Source: Zancudomyces culisetae (taxonomy: Eukaryota > Kickxellomycota > Harpellomycetes > Harpellales > Legeriomycetaceae). Taken from it: 12,559 nt of DNA. The notes below the pieces were generated by a model that was given only the letters and a program-made list of their open reading frames with translations, ran no database searches and was not told the origin of the DNA. This document shows positions 1 through 8,319 of this stretch, piece after piece. Position 1 is the first letter of the stretch, and each line of letters starts with the position of its first letter. Where the stretch lies: positions 1 through 12,559 of the forward strand of contig LSSK01000773.1 in assembly GCA_001969505.1 (NCBI GenBank), read 5' to 3'. The position numbers were made by a program, and so were the translations under genes.

Positions 1-22
1 AAAAAAAAAAAAAAAAAAAAAA
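1..22. repeat. Poly(A) homopolymer at the window edge
   Basis: The window opens with 22 consecutive A residues. The following bases (to 214) are AT-rich and hold only the 3' flank of the first minus-strand gene. A homopolymer at the very edge suggests a contig that stopped at a low-complexity run; this is inference. Confidence 0.9.
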
Positions 23-138
23 TAGATTGTTTTTATTCTTTAGGAACTGTTTATTCTCTAAATAAATTTTTTTTCTACAGAATTAAAAAAAACAAGTCAA
101 AGTGATCATAGTAGCACAATTCGAGTCATTTAATACCC

Positions 139-144
139 TTTATT
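139..144 (-). terminator. Candidate poly(A) signal of the MDM33 homologue
   Basis: Read on the minus strand this is AATAAA, about 70 nt beyond the TAG stop of the upstream reading frame (215-217), in an AT-rich 3' flank. Yeast 3'-end signals are degenerate and several other A/T-rich elements lie between 20 and 200, so the exact site is uncertain. Confidence 0.3.
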
Positions 145-214
145 TTTACAATGTACATTTCTTTTCGTCTCTATTGGTGGCTCTAATAAAAATAAACTTC
201 AAAACGGTCTAAAA

Positions 215-2710
215 CTAAAAGTATTTCATAATAAGAATGGTTAAAGTACAAGTCAGCAAAGCTGCTTGTGTAGAGTAAAACACAATATCTTTTGTGGAAT
301 AGGCAACACTATCGCTCAAAAAGGTGATTTTATCAAGGACTGGCCATGAAGCAACGGTTGGCAAAGATGGAGAATGAGCAGGCGGCAAGAGTGACGAGTC
401 TGATGAGGGTGGTGACGGTGGTGAGAATAGCGATGGAGGTGATAACAGGGCGGTGACCAATTGGGTTGATATTGAAGACAATTTTTCATTCGTGTCGATT
501 ATCTCTCTATATATTTTGTCAAGGTCAGCAGCCAAGTCTGAATTTGAAGGGATTAGGGTTGCCTGAGGACCAGCATAGTCAGTAAAGCCAGAGTCAGTGG
601 TGACACGTAAAAATGACGATGATGGTGACGCTGATGGCGAGTGGGTATGTGTGTTTGAAAAAATCTTTTCTTCCACACCATTGATGATTTTGGTGCGTCT
701 TCGGGGCTCAAAAATCCAAATATTAAATAAAACAAGAACAATATTCAGTGCCAAGACCGCCCAAGTGCTGTAACTGCTAATTCTGCGAATTTTATCGCTC
801 CAGGTCTGCTCTTCGTGATACCGATTCCGAATATTCGAAACCAAAGTACGGTAGCACTCGTCTACCAGTAGCTCAAACTCATGGACTTGCGTTTTAAGTC
901 CAGCCTCGGCTGTGTTGAAGTGGTGCTCATCCCGACACAAATTAGTAAACGCAATCACATCTGCTTCGTTCCATAGATGCTTGCGCTGAAGAAGGAGATT
1001 GATATCCTTTTGGGTCTCTGAGCGTCTTTCAATCGCCTGCTCATACTTGTGCTTAATTTCGGTTAGCGAATCCTTGCATTTTGTAAAATCCTGTTCGCTT
1101 TTTAGAACACTTTCTTTGTACTCTAAGATTTTGTTATATCCTGTTATATAGTTCAAAAGTGTATACGCTTTGGTTGGCAGGTCTTGGTTTAACGTCTCTG
1201 CCTTGAAAGTGTCAATGTTGCTTTTCATGTCATTGATTTTGTTGAAAGCCTTGGTTTTCTGGCGATAAAAAGACTCTATAGCCTGGTTTTTCAACTGCTC
1301 AAAGTTGGGTGCAATTGGAGTTACTGGCTTGGGATTGTGCGTTGAATCTTCGGCACTTGCTCCTCCAGCTACGTTTGCTGTATTAGCTGGGTTTGACTCC
1401 GAGGTTTGTGAAGGGGTACCACTACTCGAGTCTTTAGAACCAGTTCCCGTCGAGGAATCAGCCGGCGGACTTTGTGACTTCTTTTCAAGTTTAATCATAT
1501 CCTCTATACCTGTAATATTCTGCGTTGGTGAAGGCTTCATCTTCTCTATGCCTTGATCTAGACTGTGTAATGCTTTGGCTTTTGGTGCTTCTGGAGGCCT
1601 GTTAATCTCGTTTTCCTTAGAAAAGAAGTTGTCTTTTGATAATTCCGGAGTTACATGTTGGTTTATCTCTTTAATTTGTTCAACTGCAATCGAAGAGTCC
1701 AGTTTTACACCGCCTGCATCATTTCTTTTGTCAATATCCTTATAGCTTGCTGCTAGATTATTGGTGGCAACCACATTTGGGTTTGTTTTAGACTTGGTAT
1801 TAGCAGTTGAATTCAATACTTTCGTAGCATCAGGGTTAAGAGAAGTAGAAGTATCAGAGTTTATCGGGAAAGCACCATTAACAGGAGATATTGGTGTTTC
1901 AAGGGTTTTGATAGTAACTTTTCTGGAAGGGTCGCTTAAAGTGTTGGCAAAATCTTTCTTTGAGCAATTTTCACCTTCAGTCTTTGAGTTTAAATCTTGT
2001 AAATAAGGATTTGTTGAAGCAAGATTTTCTGTTTGCTTTACTGTAGGATCATTGGTGGGATCAGTAGCCGTGTTGTTGATGTTTAGATTGAATGGAGTGA
2101 GCGGAATTGAACTTTTTTCGAGTTTTGAATTTGAATCCGGATCCGAATTTGAAATTGACTTAGAACTTGGGTTTGAATTTGGGTTTAAATATGGGTTTAA
2201 ATTCGGGTTTGGGTTTGGGTTTGGGTTTGAGTCTGGGCCTGGGCCTGGTGTCGGAAAAGGTTTAAGATTTGGATTTGATTTGGACTCACTTATACCCATT
2301 GCTGGTTCTTTAGAGCTGGCAGCTATTGGATCGGTTCGGATGTGTTTAACTTGGTCCGTGCTGGTAGGTTTTTTTACATTGTTAGTTGCCATGACTGTGG
2401 GTGCAGCCGTAGTCCTGGCCTTAGTGTCTTCAGCAGTATTTGGGGTAGACTTATCTTTAGACGAACGTAAAAAACTGGAGAACCAACCGTGTTGTTTACT
2501 ACTTGTGGTAAACAATCTTGTAGTAGAATTAGTTGAAAAGTGTGGCAAACAAGGCCGGATCTGTGCCAGCCGGAAGATTCGGGCGTGTTCCACGCATATT
2601 CGGGTTTGTGTTTGAGCTGAGCGCTGTGTTCTGCATAGCAGAACAAGCGAGTTTGTATTGAGACGATGTATATTGCATTTGGAGAGACCTAGCTTACTCG
2701 TGTACTGCAT
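215..2710 (-). CDS. MDM33: Mdm33/She9-family mitochondrial inner-membrane morphology protein
   Basis: This 831-aa protein has the She9/Mdm33 core. In that family the protein sits in the inner mitochondrial membrane, exposes coiled coils to the matrix, and affects inner-membrane fission and mitochondrial shape. The family part is residues ~470-675: GYNKI (524-528), the RSETQ...LLLQRK...W segment (563-580), and RYHEEQTWSDKIRR (630-643) just before a transmembrane helix at ~648-667. A second hydrophobic segment at ~809-829 ends the protein. The N-terminus (1-88) is rich in Arg, Ser and Thr with almost no acidic residues, like a mitochondrial presequence. Residues ~89-469 are a low-complexity Asn/Ser/Pro/Thr linker with an NP repeat near 162-181. 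This roughly doubles the length relative to the S. cerevisiae protein (about 450 aa from memory). The start has A at -3, and an in-frame stop lies 11 codons upstream (2741-2743). No intron is needed. Confidence 0.93.
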   Translation of the reverse strand: MQYTSKLGLSKCNIHRLNTNSLVLLCRTQRSAQTQTRICVEHARIFRLAQIRPCLPHFSTNSTTRLFTTSSKQHGWFSSFLRSSKDKSTPNTAEDTKARTTAAPTVMATNNVKKPTSTDQVKHIRTDPIAASSKEPAMGISESKSNPNLKPFPTPGPGPDSNPNPNPNPNLNPYLNPNSNPSSKSISNSDPDSNSKLEKSSIPLTPFNLNINNTATDPTNDPTVKQTENLASTNPYLQDLNSKTEGENCSKKDFANTLSDPSRKVTIKTLETPISPVNGAFPINSDTSTSLNPDATKVLNSTANTKSKTNPNVVATNNLAASYKDIDKRNDAGGVKLDSSIAVEQIKEINQHVTPELSKDNFFSKENEINRPPEAPKAKALHSLDQGIEKMKPSPTQNITGIEDMIKLEKKSQSPPADSSTGTGSKDSSSGTPSQTSESNPANTANVAGGASAEDSTHNPKPVTPIAPNFEQLKNQAIESFYRQKTKAFNKINDMKSNIDTFKAETLNQDLPTKAYTLLNYITGYNKILEYKESVLKSEQDFTKCKDSLTEIKHKYEQAIERRSETQKDINLLLQRKHLWNEADVIAFTNLCRDEHHFNTAEAGLKTQVHEFELLVDECYRTLVSNIRNRYHEEQTWSDKIRRISSYSTWAVLALNIVLVLFNIWIFEPRRRTKIINGVEEKIFSNTHTHSPSASPSSSFLRVTTDSGFTDYAGPQATLIPSNSDLAADLDKIYREIIDTNEKLSSISTQLVTALLSPPSLFSPPSPPSSDSSLLPPAHSPSLPTVASWPVLDKITFLSDSVAYSTKDIVFYSTQAALLTCTLTILIMKYF
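2169..2250. repeat. GGGTTT hexamer array inside MDM33 (encodes Asn-Pro repeat)
   Basis: On the plus strand GGGTTT recurs with period 6 or 12 and grades into GGGCCT units. Read on the minus strand it encodes the Pro/Gly and Asn-Pro tract at residues ~154-181 of the Mdm33 homologue. Four perfect consecutive units at 2205-2228 give G3T3G3T3G3T3G3 at 2205-2225, a textbook G-quadruplex motif on the transcribed (template) strand. Confidence 0.9.
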
Positions 2711-2739
2711 TTGTCTCGTACTTTTTAAATAAAGTTTTT

Positions 2740-2745
2740 TTTATA
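2740..2745 (-). promoter_or_regulatory. Candidate TATA box of the MDM33 homologue
   Basis: The minus strand reads GATATAAAA here, about 30 nt upstream of the ATG at 2710. That is close, so either the 5' leader is very short or another upstream element is used. The leader is A-rich, as usual for yeast. Confidence 0.35.
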
Positions 2746-2898
2746 TCTATTGATAAATAGAAGGTGTAAATGGCCCGTGGAATTATCTTTTAGGAAAATT
2801 AAGATATGATAAATTCAAGGGGTTTATTGAGATTGAAAATTGTTTGTTTTGGGCAGGAAAAGTCTTGGAAAAAAAAACTGAATAATCAACTGGTCAGT

Positions 2899-2910
2899 GG
2901 GGGGGGGGGG
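2899..2910. repeat. Poly(G) homopolymer, 12 bases
   Basis: There are twelve consecutive G residues in an otherwise AT-rich spacer. Such tracts are unstable and error-prone to sequence, so the exact length should not be trusted. Confidence 0.9.
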
Positions 2911-3095
2911 CGTAGGACAAAACTTTGAAAAACCAGTTATATACAAGATTATTATTTGAGCGATTAGATGTTATACTAACAAAGAAATAGATATATAGTT
3001 GGCATATATGTATAACCATAAAAGTTGTAAAAAAAAAAGGGAAAAGGGGGGGATGTACAAAATGAACATAGTTAAATAATAAAAAAACAGATAAA

Positions 3096-3101
3096 TATAT
3101 A
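3096..3101 (-). terminator. Candidate 3'-end efficiency element of the TBC gene
   Basis: On the minus strand TATATA lies about 8 nt past the TGA stop (3109-3111), followed by an A/T-rich tract. TATATA is the classical yeast polyadenylation efficiency element. Support is motif-only. Confidence 0.3.
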
Positions 3102-3108
3102 AAACAAC

Positions 3109-5463
3109 TCAGGAAATCTTCTTCGTTGCAGCCTTGCATAAATATCTGATTTGACGCGAAGTGATTTTAATATTAGAGGCAGCAGCAATCAGCTTATCAG
3201 GAACCAACCAGTTCTGAGGAATGTGAAGCAATAGAGCAAGCTGGTCAGGAAGAGTCGGGCAATTTGTAAGCAAGTGATCGGAACAGATATCCATGATTGC
3301 AAGAGCAACACGGAATAAAACTTTGATGCCTCGGAAAAGAAACCAGTCCCAGACACGAAGAACAGAAGACCAGGGCAGAGACATAGTAAACACTGTCATA
3401 AACCAGGGGGTAACATACATAAGAGGTTCGCATTCGGAGGCAGAAAGATGAGCAGCAAGTTTGCGATTATGAGAGGTAAGAAGCATCTCAAAGACGTATG
3501 CGTGTACTTTCAGCTGCGAAAGAGAAGGTGTAAAGTAGTTAAGCATGTGAGTGTCGAGCAAAGTAGCCAGAGACCAAAAGGACTCGGATTCCGACATGCC
3601 AACAATAGCAAATAGCCCGGCCAGACGGTTCATTCCCTGGCAGTAACCAACCTCGGAATTGTAGTTTGCATAGGCATCCAAAATGCTGCGCAGAAGCAGC
3701 TGACCCTCGCAGCTCTCGTCGTAGAACAGAGCGTGGTCTGGATACGTCCGCGGAATGTCGCGCCCAATAACGTCTTTTAGCGTAGGTTCGACCGGTTTGG
3801 ATTTGAGCGATTCGTACTCGCTGCTGAGCGTCATACCGTCTAGCAGATCCTTGAAACGATGCTTGACGTCCAACAGGTACCAGTATATTACAGGCCGCAT
3901 TTCTCTGGGGAATCCTGCTTGTGCCAACTGCTGGAACTTGCGCGAATTGCGTACATCGTTTATTGAAAATGTCTTGAGAATCACGCTCCATTGCTCAATC
4001 TTACGCTGCTCGTCCTCTTCGTTCTCCTCAACTTGCGGCCGCTCACTCGTCTCATTCGTTCCTCCAAACACCAGAAATCCATACTCATCAAGCCGTTCTA
4101 CATACCGCAGCCGTAATGCTCTCAGCTCGCCCACTTTGTCGCCCGTTTGCTGTGCCCCCTCTGCCGCTGCCTTCTCGCCCTTACGCAAAAGCGCGTTTAA
4201 TTTCTCGTTCCTGTCTCGACTTCTGTATCTGTGTTTGAGGCTACTGTATGTGTTATCATCATATCTTTGTACATCATGCGAACCAGAATGATATTCACCA
4301 TTCGCCACACATCCGTCCTGCTCGTCATAGCTCACTTTTTGAAAGCTCTCAGTTGACCCTTTTCTCAAGCCTTTTCCTACGCGCCTGCGTTCACTTCTTT
4401 TAAGCTTTAGCCGTGCAATCTTCAGTGCCATTGTGCTGAACCCTGCCTTTTGTAATAATACACTTGCCAGATTTTGTGTCTTTGCTATTCCTAATCCGTC
4501 TTCATATCCATTGAAATCGATGCTCTCTAGTTCCCAAGAGACTCTCCCCAATGGCTCACCTATTGACAATATACCTTGACTTTTCCCTGCTCCCCCTTGC
4601 GGATGTTTCTGTGATGGTTTATAATTGAAACCACTTGTTTTCTCCTTTTTTTCAGCTGCTACATCGGTATTATCCTGTGATTCCTCATCTTGGCTAGATT
4701 CGTCGTGTACTTGTTCCCGAAAATCCTCCCTAAACGTAACTCTACTGTTTTTCACCTTCATTGCTTGCCTACCCGCCTGTGACTTTTTCATATCGCGGTC
4801 AAACAACATGCTTTCGGTATTCAACCTCTTGGTTCCACCTAAATCCTGCATCTTTTTCGGTCTAAGCAGCCCACTGGCCCTATAAATGGTATTTTTCTTG
4901 TTTTCCTCTAGTTTTTCCTCCTTGTTCCACTGCTGGGTCTTCTTCCAATTTTCCAAATAGTCTCCTATCATCACCGCATTATTCAGCGCCTTCTCAAAAT
5001 CACTTCCAAATATTGTATCCTCACCTGTGATTTCTTCTTTGTGTCTTGCTAAGTGTGCAAGTTCCACTACACTATACCCCTTCTTTTTGTCTCTTTTCTT
5101 CTCTCCCTCCACTTTTCCCTCCGCTTCCTTCCCCTTTTTTTCCTTCACTTGTTCCCCCGCCTTTGTAGCTCCTGCTCCCTCCACGTCTTCAAAATCCTCC
5201 TCCATATTTCCCCATTCTGGTGTGTACTTTCTCTTCTCTGTCTCTACTAAATAATATAGACTATCCTCCGCAGCTTCGACATATGATCGATCTACGACAC
5301 TATTTCTACTCTCCATAAGTATCCCCCCTCCTTTGTATCTAATTATCTCGGGATGTAGTGTTGAATCTGTCGACTTTTCCACTGAATTATTGTATTCTAC
5401 TGAGTCCAGTTCTTCATCGCCTGTCTTCAGCTGTTGTGCTTCCACCATTAAGTCGCTTAGCAT
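3109..5463 (-). CDS. TBC-domain Rab GTPase-activating protein (TBC1D10/USP6NL-like)
   Basis: This 784-aa protein has a C-terminal TBC domain (~515-735), the catalytic module that makes Rab/Ypt GTPases hydrolyse GTP during vesicle traffic. The dual-finger residues are present: IGRDIPRT (566-573, Arg finger R572) and YCQG (607-610, Gln finger Q609). The segment LPWSSVLRVWDWF (696-708) followed by GIKVLFRV, plus DEYGFLVF (459-466) and a Trp-containing helix (~488-500) before the domain, resemble the TBC1D10/EPI64 and USP6NL group. The target Rab cannot be read from sequence. Residues 1-440 are poorly conserved and highly charged: a Lys/Glu block at ~106-130, an acidic Ser/Asp/Glu patch at ~254-266 and a very basic patch at ~350-369. 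There is a stop four codons upstream of M1 (5473-5475). M1 has A at -3 while M6 has T at -3, so M1 is preferred. It is unlikely to work directly with its neighbours. Confidence 0.93.
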   Translation of the reverse strand: MLSDLMVEAQQLKTGDEELDSVEYNNSVEKSTDSTLHPEIIRYKGGGILMESRNSVVDRSYVEAAEDSLYYLVETEKRKYTPEWGNMEEDFEDVEGAGATKAGEQVKEKKGKEAEGKVEGEKKRDKKKGYSVVELAHLARHKEEITGEDTIFGSDFEKALNNAVMIGDYLENWKKTQQWNKEEKLEENKKNTIYRASGLLRPKKMQDLGGTKRLNTESMLFDRDMKKSQAGRQAMKVKNSRVTFREDFREQVHDESSQDEESQDNTDVAAEKKEKTSGFNYKPSQKHPQGGAGKSQGILSIGEPLGRVSWELESIDFNGYEDGLGIAKTQNLASVLLQKAGFSTMALKIARLKLKRSERRRVGKGLRKGSTESFQKVSYDEQDGCVANGEYHSGSHDVQRYDDNTYSSLKHRYRSRDRNEKLNALLRKGEKAAAEGAQQTGDKVGELRALRLRYVERLDEYGFLVFGGTNETSERPQVEENEEDEQRKIEQWSVILKTFSINDVRNSRKFQQLAQAGFPREMRPVIYWYLLDVKHRFKDLLDGMTLSSEYESLKSKPVEPTLKDVIGRDIPRTYPDHALFYDESCEGQLLLRSILDAYANYNSEVGYCQGMNRLAGLFAIVGMSESESFWSLATLLDTHMLNYFTPSLSQLKVHAYVFEMLLTSHNRKLAAHLSASECEPLMYVTPWFMTVFTMSLPWSSVLRVWDWFLFRGIKVLFRVALAIMDICSDHLLTNCPTLPDQLALLLHIPQNWLVPDKLIAAASNIKITSRQIRYLCKAATKKIS

Positions 5464-5487
5464 TATTGTTCGCTAGTTGCTTCTTTG

Positions 5488-5493
5488 TATATA
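5488..5493 (-). promoter_or_regulatory. Candidate TATA element of the TBC gene
   Basis: The palindromic TATATA within GTATATAC lies 25 bp upstream of the ATG at 5463. It is at a short distance, and other A/T-rich elements occur further up (for example near 5515-5520), so assignment is weak. Confidence 0.25.
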
Positions 5494-8069
5494 CTCTACA
5501 CTTTTAATTTCCCTTGTATATCGTTGTTTTTTTTCCTGTATTAGTTTGGTGACGAATTTATTTCAAAAGTAGCTTTTTTATTCCACGACATCTATATCCT
5601 GTTTCTTGTACAATACTTTTTTACCAGTCCTTTATATTAATATCTCTCTCCTTTTGCTTTACAGTACACGTTTTGTGTCTAGCCGCTACAATCCAACTCG
5701 TCTTTAAAAATCTATTCCGCGCTACTCTTTTATTGTAAGTTTTGAGCGTTTCGACAACACAACTAGATTTATTAGCCTCAAGTAGGTTAGTTATGTGTTT
5801 TTGGTAAATTAACAGAAGAAATAAAAGATGTTTTTTATTTGCAATTCCATGCTTTTTATTCCCTCATTACTATAATACAATCTCCTGTTTCTCTATATTT
5901 ACTACGATTACTAACAGATTGCACGCCAGTCATACAAAAAAATGCACTTTATTTAATTTTTCTAACTTTTTAAATACATTTTTATGATTTTAATGTTCCA
6001 AACCATTCCCCCCCTCAAAAACAAAACTTTACTCGCTCTGCCTATCCTTTATTATGAATTGCTTTGTGCTCATCATTCTCGATTAACACGCCCTTTCCTC
6101 CCCAGTAAAAATGTGTTTGCTCACCTGTTTTTGTTTTGTTTTTTGTTTTTTTAATTTGTCGGTTTTACTGCATTAATTTTCTAGGCCAATAACCTATTTA
6201 TTATTTTTGTTGCCAATTTCTGGCGACAAAATATTTAATTTATTTGATTTACTAACTCTGTGCACAAATTACGTTGTAATTCAGGTTCACATTCGATACC
6301 ATTTGCTTTTTTTTTTGGTCTACCCAAGTGAAATTACACAACCTCCCTCCTCCCCCCATGTTTTGTGAATAACAAACAGTTACATCTTTCAACATTTAAG
6401 CCCCATTAAAATGAAGGAAAATTTCTGTGCAAAAAAAAATGGCTCCGTGTAATTTTTTTTAGATCTCCAAAAAAAGCGGTAACCTCTGGGCTTTTTTTTC
6501 TATTTTTGGTGAGATTGTGTTTATGTATACCAAAACCCTGTGGTTCAGATATTCTAAATGATTATGTTTTTAGTGGCACTTATTACCATGTTCCCGCTTC
6601 TGAGATATATGTTTCACGACACCAACCACAAAACATCAGAAATCCCCACTTACTTTACACTACAGCTGGTAAACCAAAGTCTTTTTAACACATATTTCTT
6701 TTTTCAAAAAACTAATTCTATGAGTCTCAAGGGCAGCAATAATAATAGTAGTAACAACGTAAAAAAAAAAGGTTGATTAAACTAAACTCACTTTCCCAAA
6801 TCATGTAAAACAGATTATCTATGCTGGGATTATAAATACAAACATTGGCTTCATCTACAGCTTGTTTTACTTGTAGTTTTTACATCTGTTCTTCTACTAT
6901 ATTTTATCCTCTTATTTCAATCTCTTATTATTCACACAGTTCTTAGTGAGGTTGTATTATTATTATTTTTTGTAAAACCTCAAATCGTTTATTTTTTTCA
7001 AAACACAAAGAAACACTATATAAAGTTTAAATCAATCAAGAAAAAACATAGTTAGCACATACCTATCACCACAACAATACAACTACACTTTATGTTGTTA
7101 ATTTGAATAATCCCTGGATTCAGTAGTTGATGTATTTTACCCACCACCACTGAATGTAGATGTTTGAAAGTTTTATTTTTGGTCTCTAATAAAAGCCATT
7201 TTTTACTTGATAGCACTTTAATTGCCTAAACCTTCATTCTTTTTTGCTCGGTTATTCAAAACGCAAACATAATTGATGAATTAAAAAAATGAAATACATT
7301 TTCTTGTTCTTAATTATCTTCAAAACAAAATGTGAAAACTTTAATAGGTAGCTTGTAAACACAATCAGTATATCTCTTTGTTCTATCTTGCTAACACTTG
7401 CTCTTGTTGTGTATTTATGAGTATTTCTCTAGATTAGGAAACTTTTGAGTGGGGTTTTCACAAAGTGCTTTATATTTGCTTTTAATCATGAAAACATATA
7501 ATCTCCCTAGCTTTGAGAATAGCTCTTCCTAAACATAGCTGTTAAATCTAATTCTCCGAAACCTAGTTCTAAGCAAAAAAAAATGGTACACTATTTTTTT
7601 CTAACAGTTAGAAAACTTTTTCTCCTCTCCGAAAAAAAGGTAGGAAAAAATTGAGTACAATGGCATGAGTTGCATAACAATAGCTACCACCATCAGTTTC
7701 TACTTTTATGTACCTTAATTTATATTGATTAGATTTCAATCATAAATAATCCGTTTTTAAAACGTTTAATTCACAATTACAAATCCCATATTTGGCTACA
7801 CATACTTAAATAATATATACAAATGCTCTTAAGTTTCTCTTGGTATTTACTCAACAATGTTCTATATTTTGTATGTGGGTAGCAATAGAACACACATTTA
7901 TTAACTCAAATATCCTCAGACATTTAACACGAATAAAGACATGTATCTAGCCCCAAAATTTTAACATCATACTTGGCAAGAATCGGCCATTGATCTTGTG
8001 TATCTATTTTTCTTGTCTTGGTATTTTATGTGTCTTTTTTTATAAATTAACCTAAAAATAAACCTTGAG

Positions 8070-8118
8070 TCAACGCCCGGTGGGTATGGAGTCCCTAGAG
8101 GGACGGAGGTGAACTGGC
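8070..8118. other. GC-rich hairpin island, possible structured RNA or mobile GC cluster
   Basis: This ~49-bp block is about 60% G+C within very AT-rich DNA. It contains a perfect inverted repeat GTCCC-TAGA-GGGAC (8091-8104) and a second potential stem GCCC/GGGT (8076-8079 region with 8082-8085). A Gcn4/AP-1-type heptamer TGAGTCA (8066-8072) overlaps its left edge. A TATAAA lies just upstream at 8041-8046 and a T6 run follows at about 8140-8145, which would fit a short Pol III-type transcript. I do not recognise an RNA family; I looked for a tRNA T-loop, U-snRNA and SRP motifs and found none. The function is unknown. Confidence 0.35.
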
Positions 8119-8319
8119 AAAGATATTTTATGGGATTATTTTTTGTAGTTTTATGTGATATTTATTTATTAAGTTCATCAGAAATATTAATAAAAAAACC
8201 TAAAAAAAGGCAGTAAAATAAGTTGCATGAATAAAAAGATCGGCATTGACACTAGAGTGAGAAAAGGGGGGAATTTGTGGTAAATTACTAATTCTTATGT
8301 ATAATCTCATTTAATCCCA

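Larger units (their letters stand above)
2711..3108. other. Intergenic spacer between the two minus-strand genes
   Basis: This 398-bp stretch carries the 3' end of the TBC gene and the promoter of the MDM33 homologue. It is AT-rich apart from two G runs: G12 at 2899-2910 and a G7 run near 3045-3051. I see no gene; the open frame overlapping it (2894-3139, minus) is low-complexity and overlaps the TBC gene's 3' end. Confidence 0.8.

Noticed and set aside
121-214. Puf3-type site (TGTANATA) in the MDM33 3' flank
   Set aside because: The minus strand has TGTAAAAA and TGTACATT, but neither fits the consensus.
2052-2615. 187-codon plus-strand frame opposite MDM33
   Set aside because: It is the antisense shadow of the Asn/Pro-rich linker: Phe/Gly repeats arise from GGGTTT on the opposite strand. 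The minus frame has clear She9-family conservation.
3755-4291. 178-codon plus-strand frame opposite the TBC gene
   Set aside because: Ser/Arg-rich antisense shadow of a well-supported Rab-GAP, with no recognisable domain.
6283-6301. GGTTCACATTCGATACC resembling a tRNA B-box
   Set aside because: The flanking bases do not form a T-stem and no A-box, anticodon arm or acceptor stem can be assembled around it.
6506-6688. 60-codon plus-strand frame
   Set aside because: It begins at TTG, not ATG, overlaps another frame and shows no domain or composition typical of a gene.
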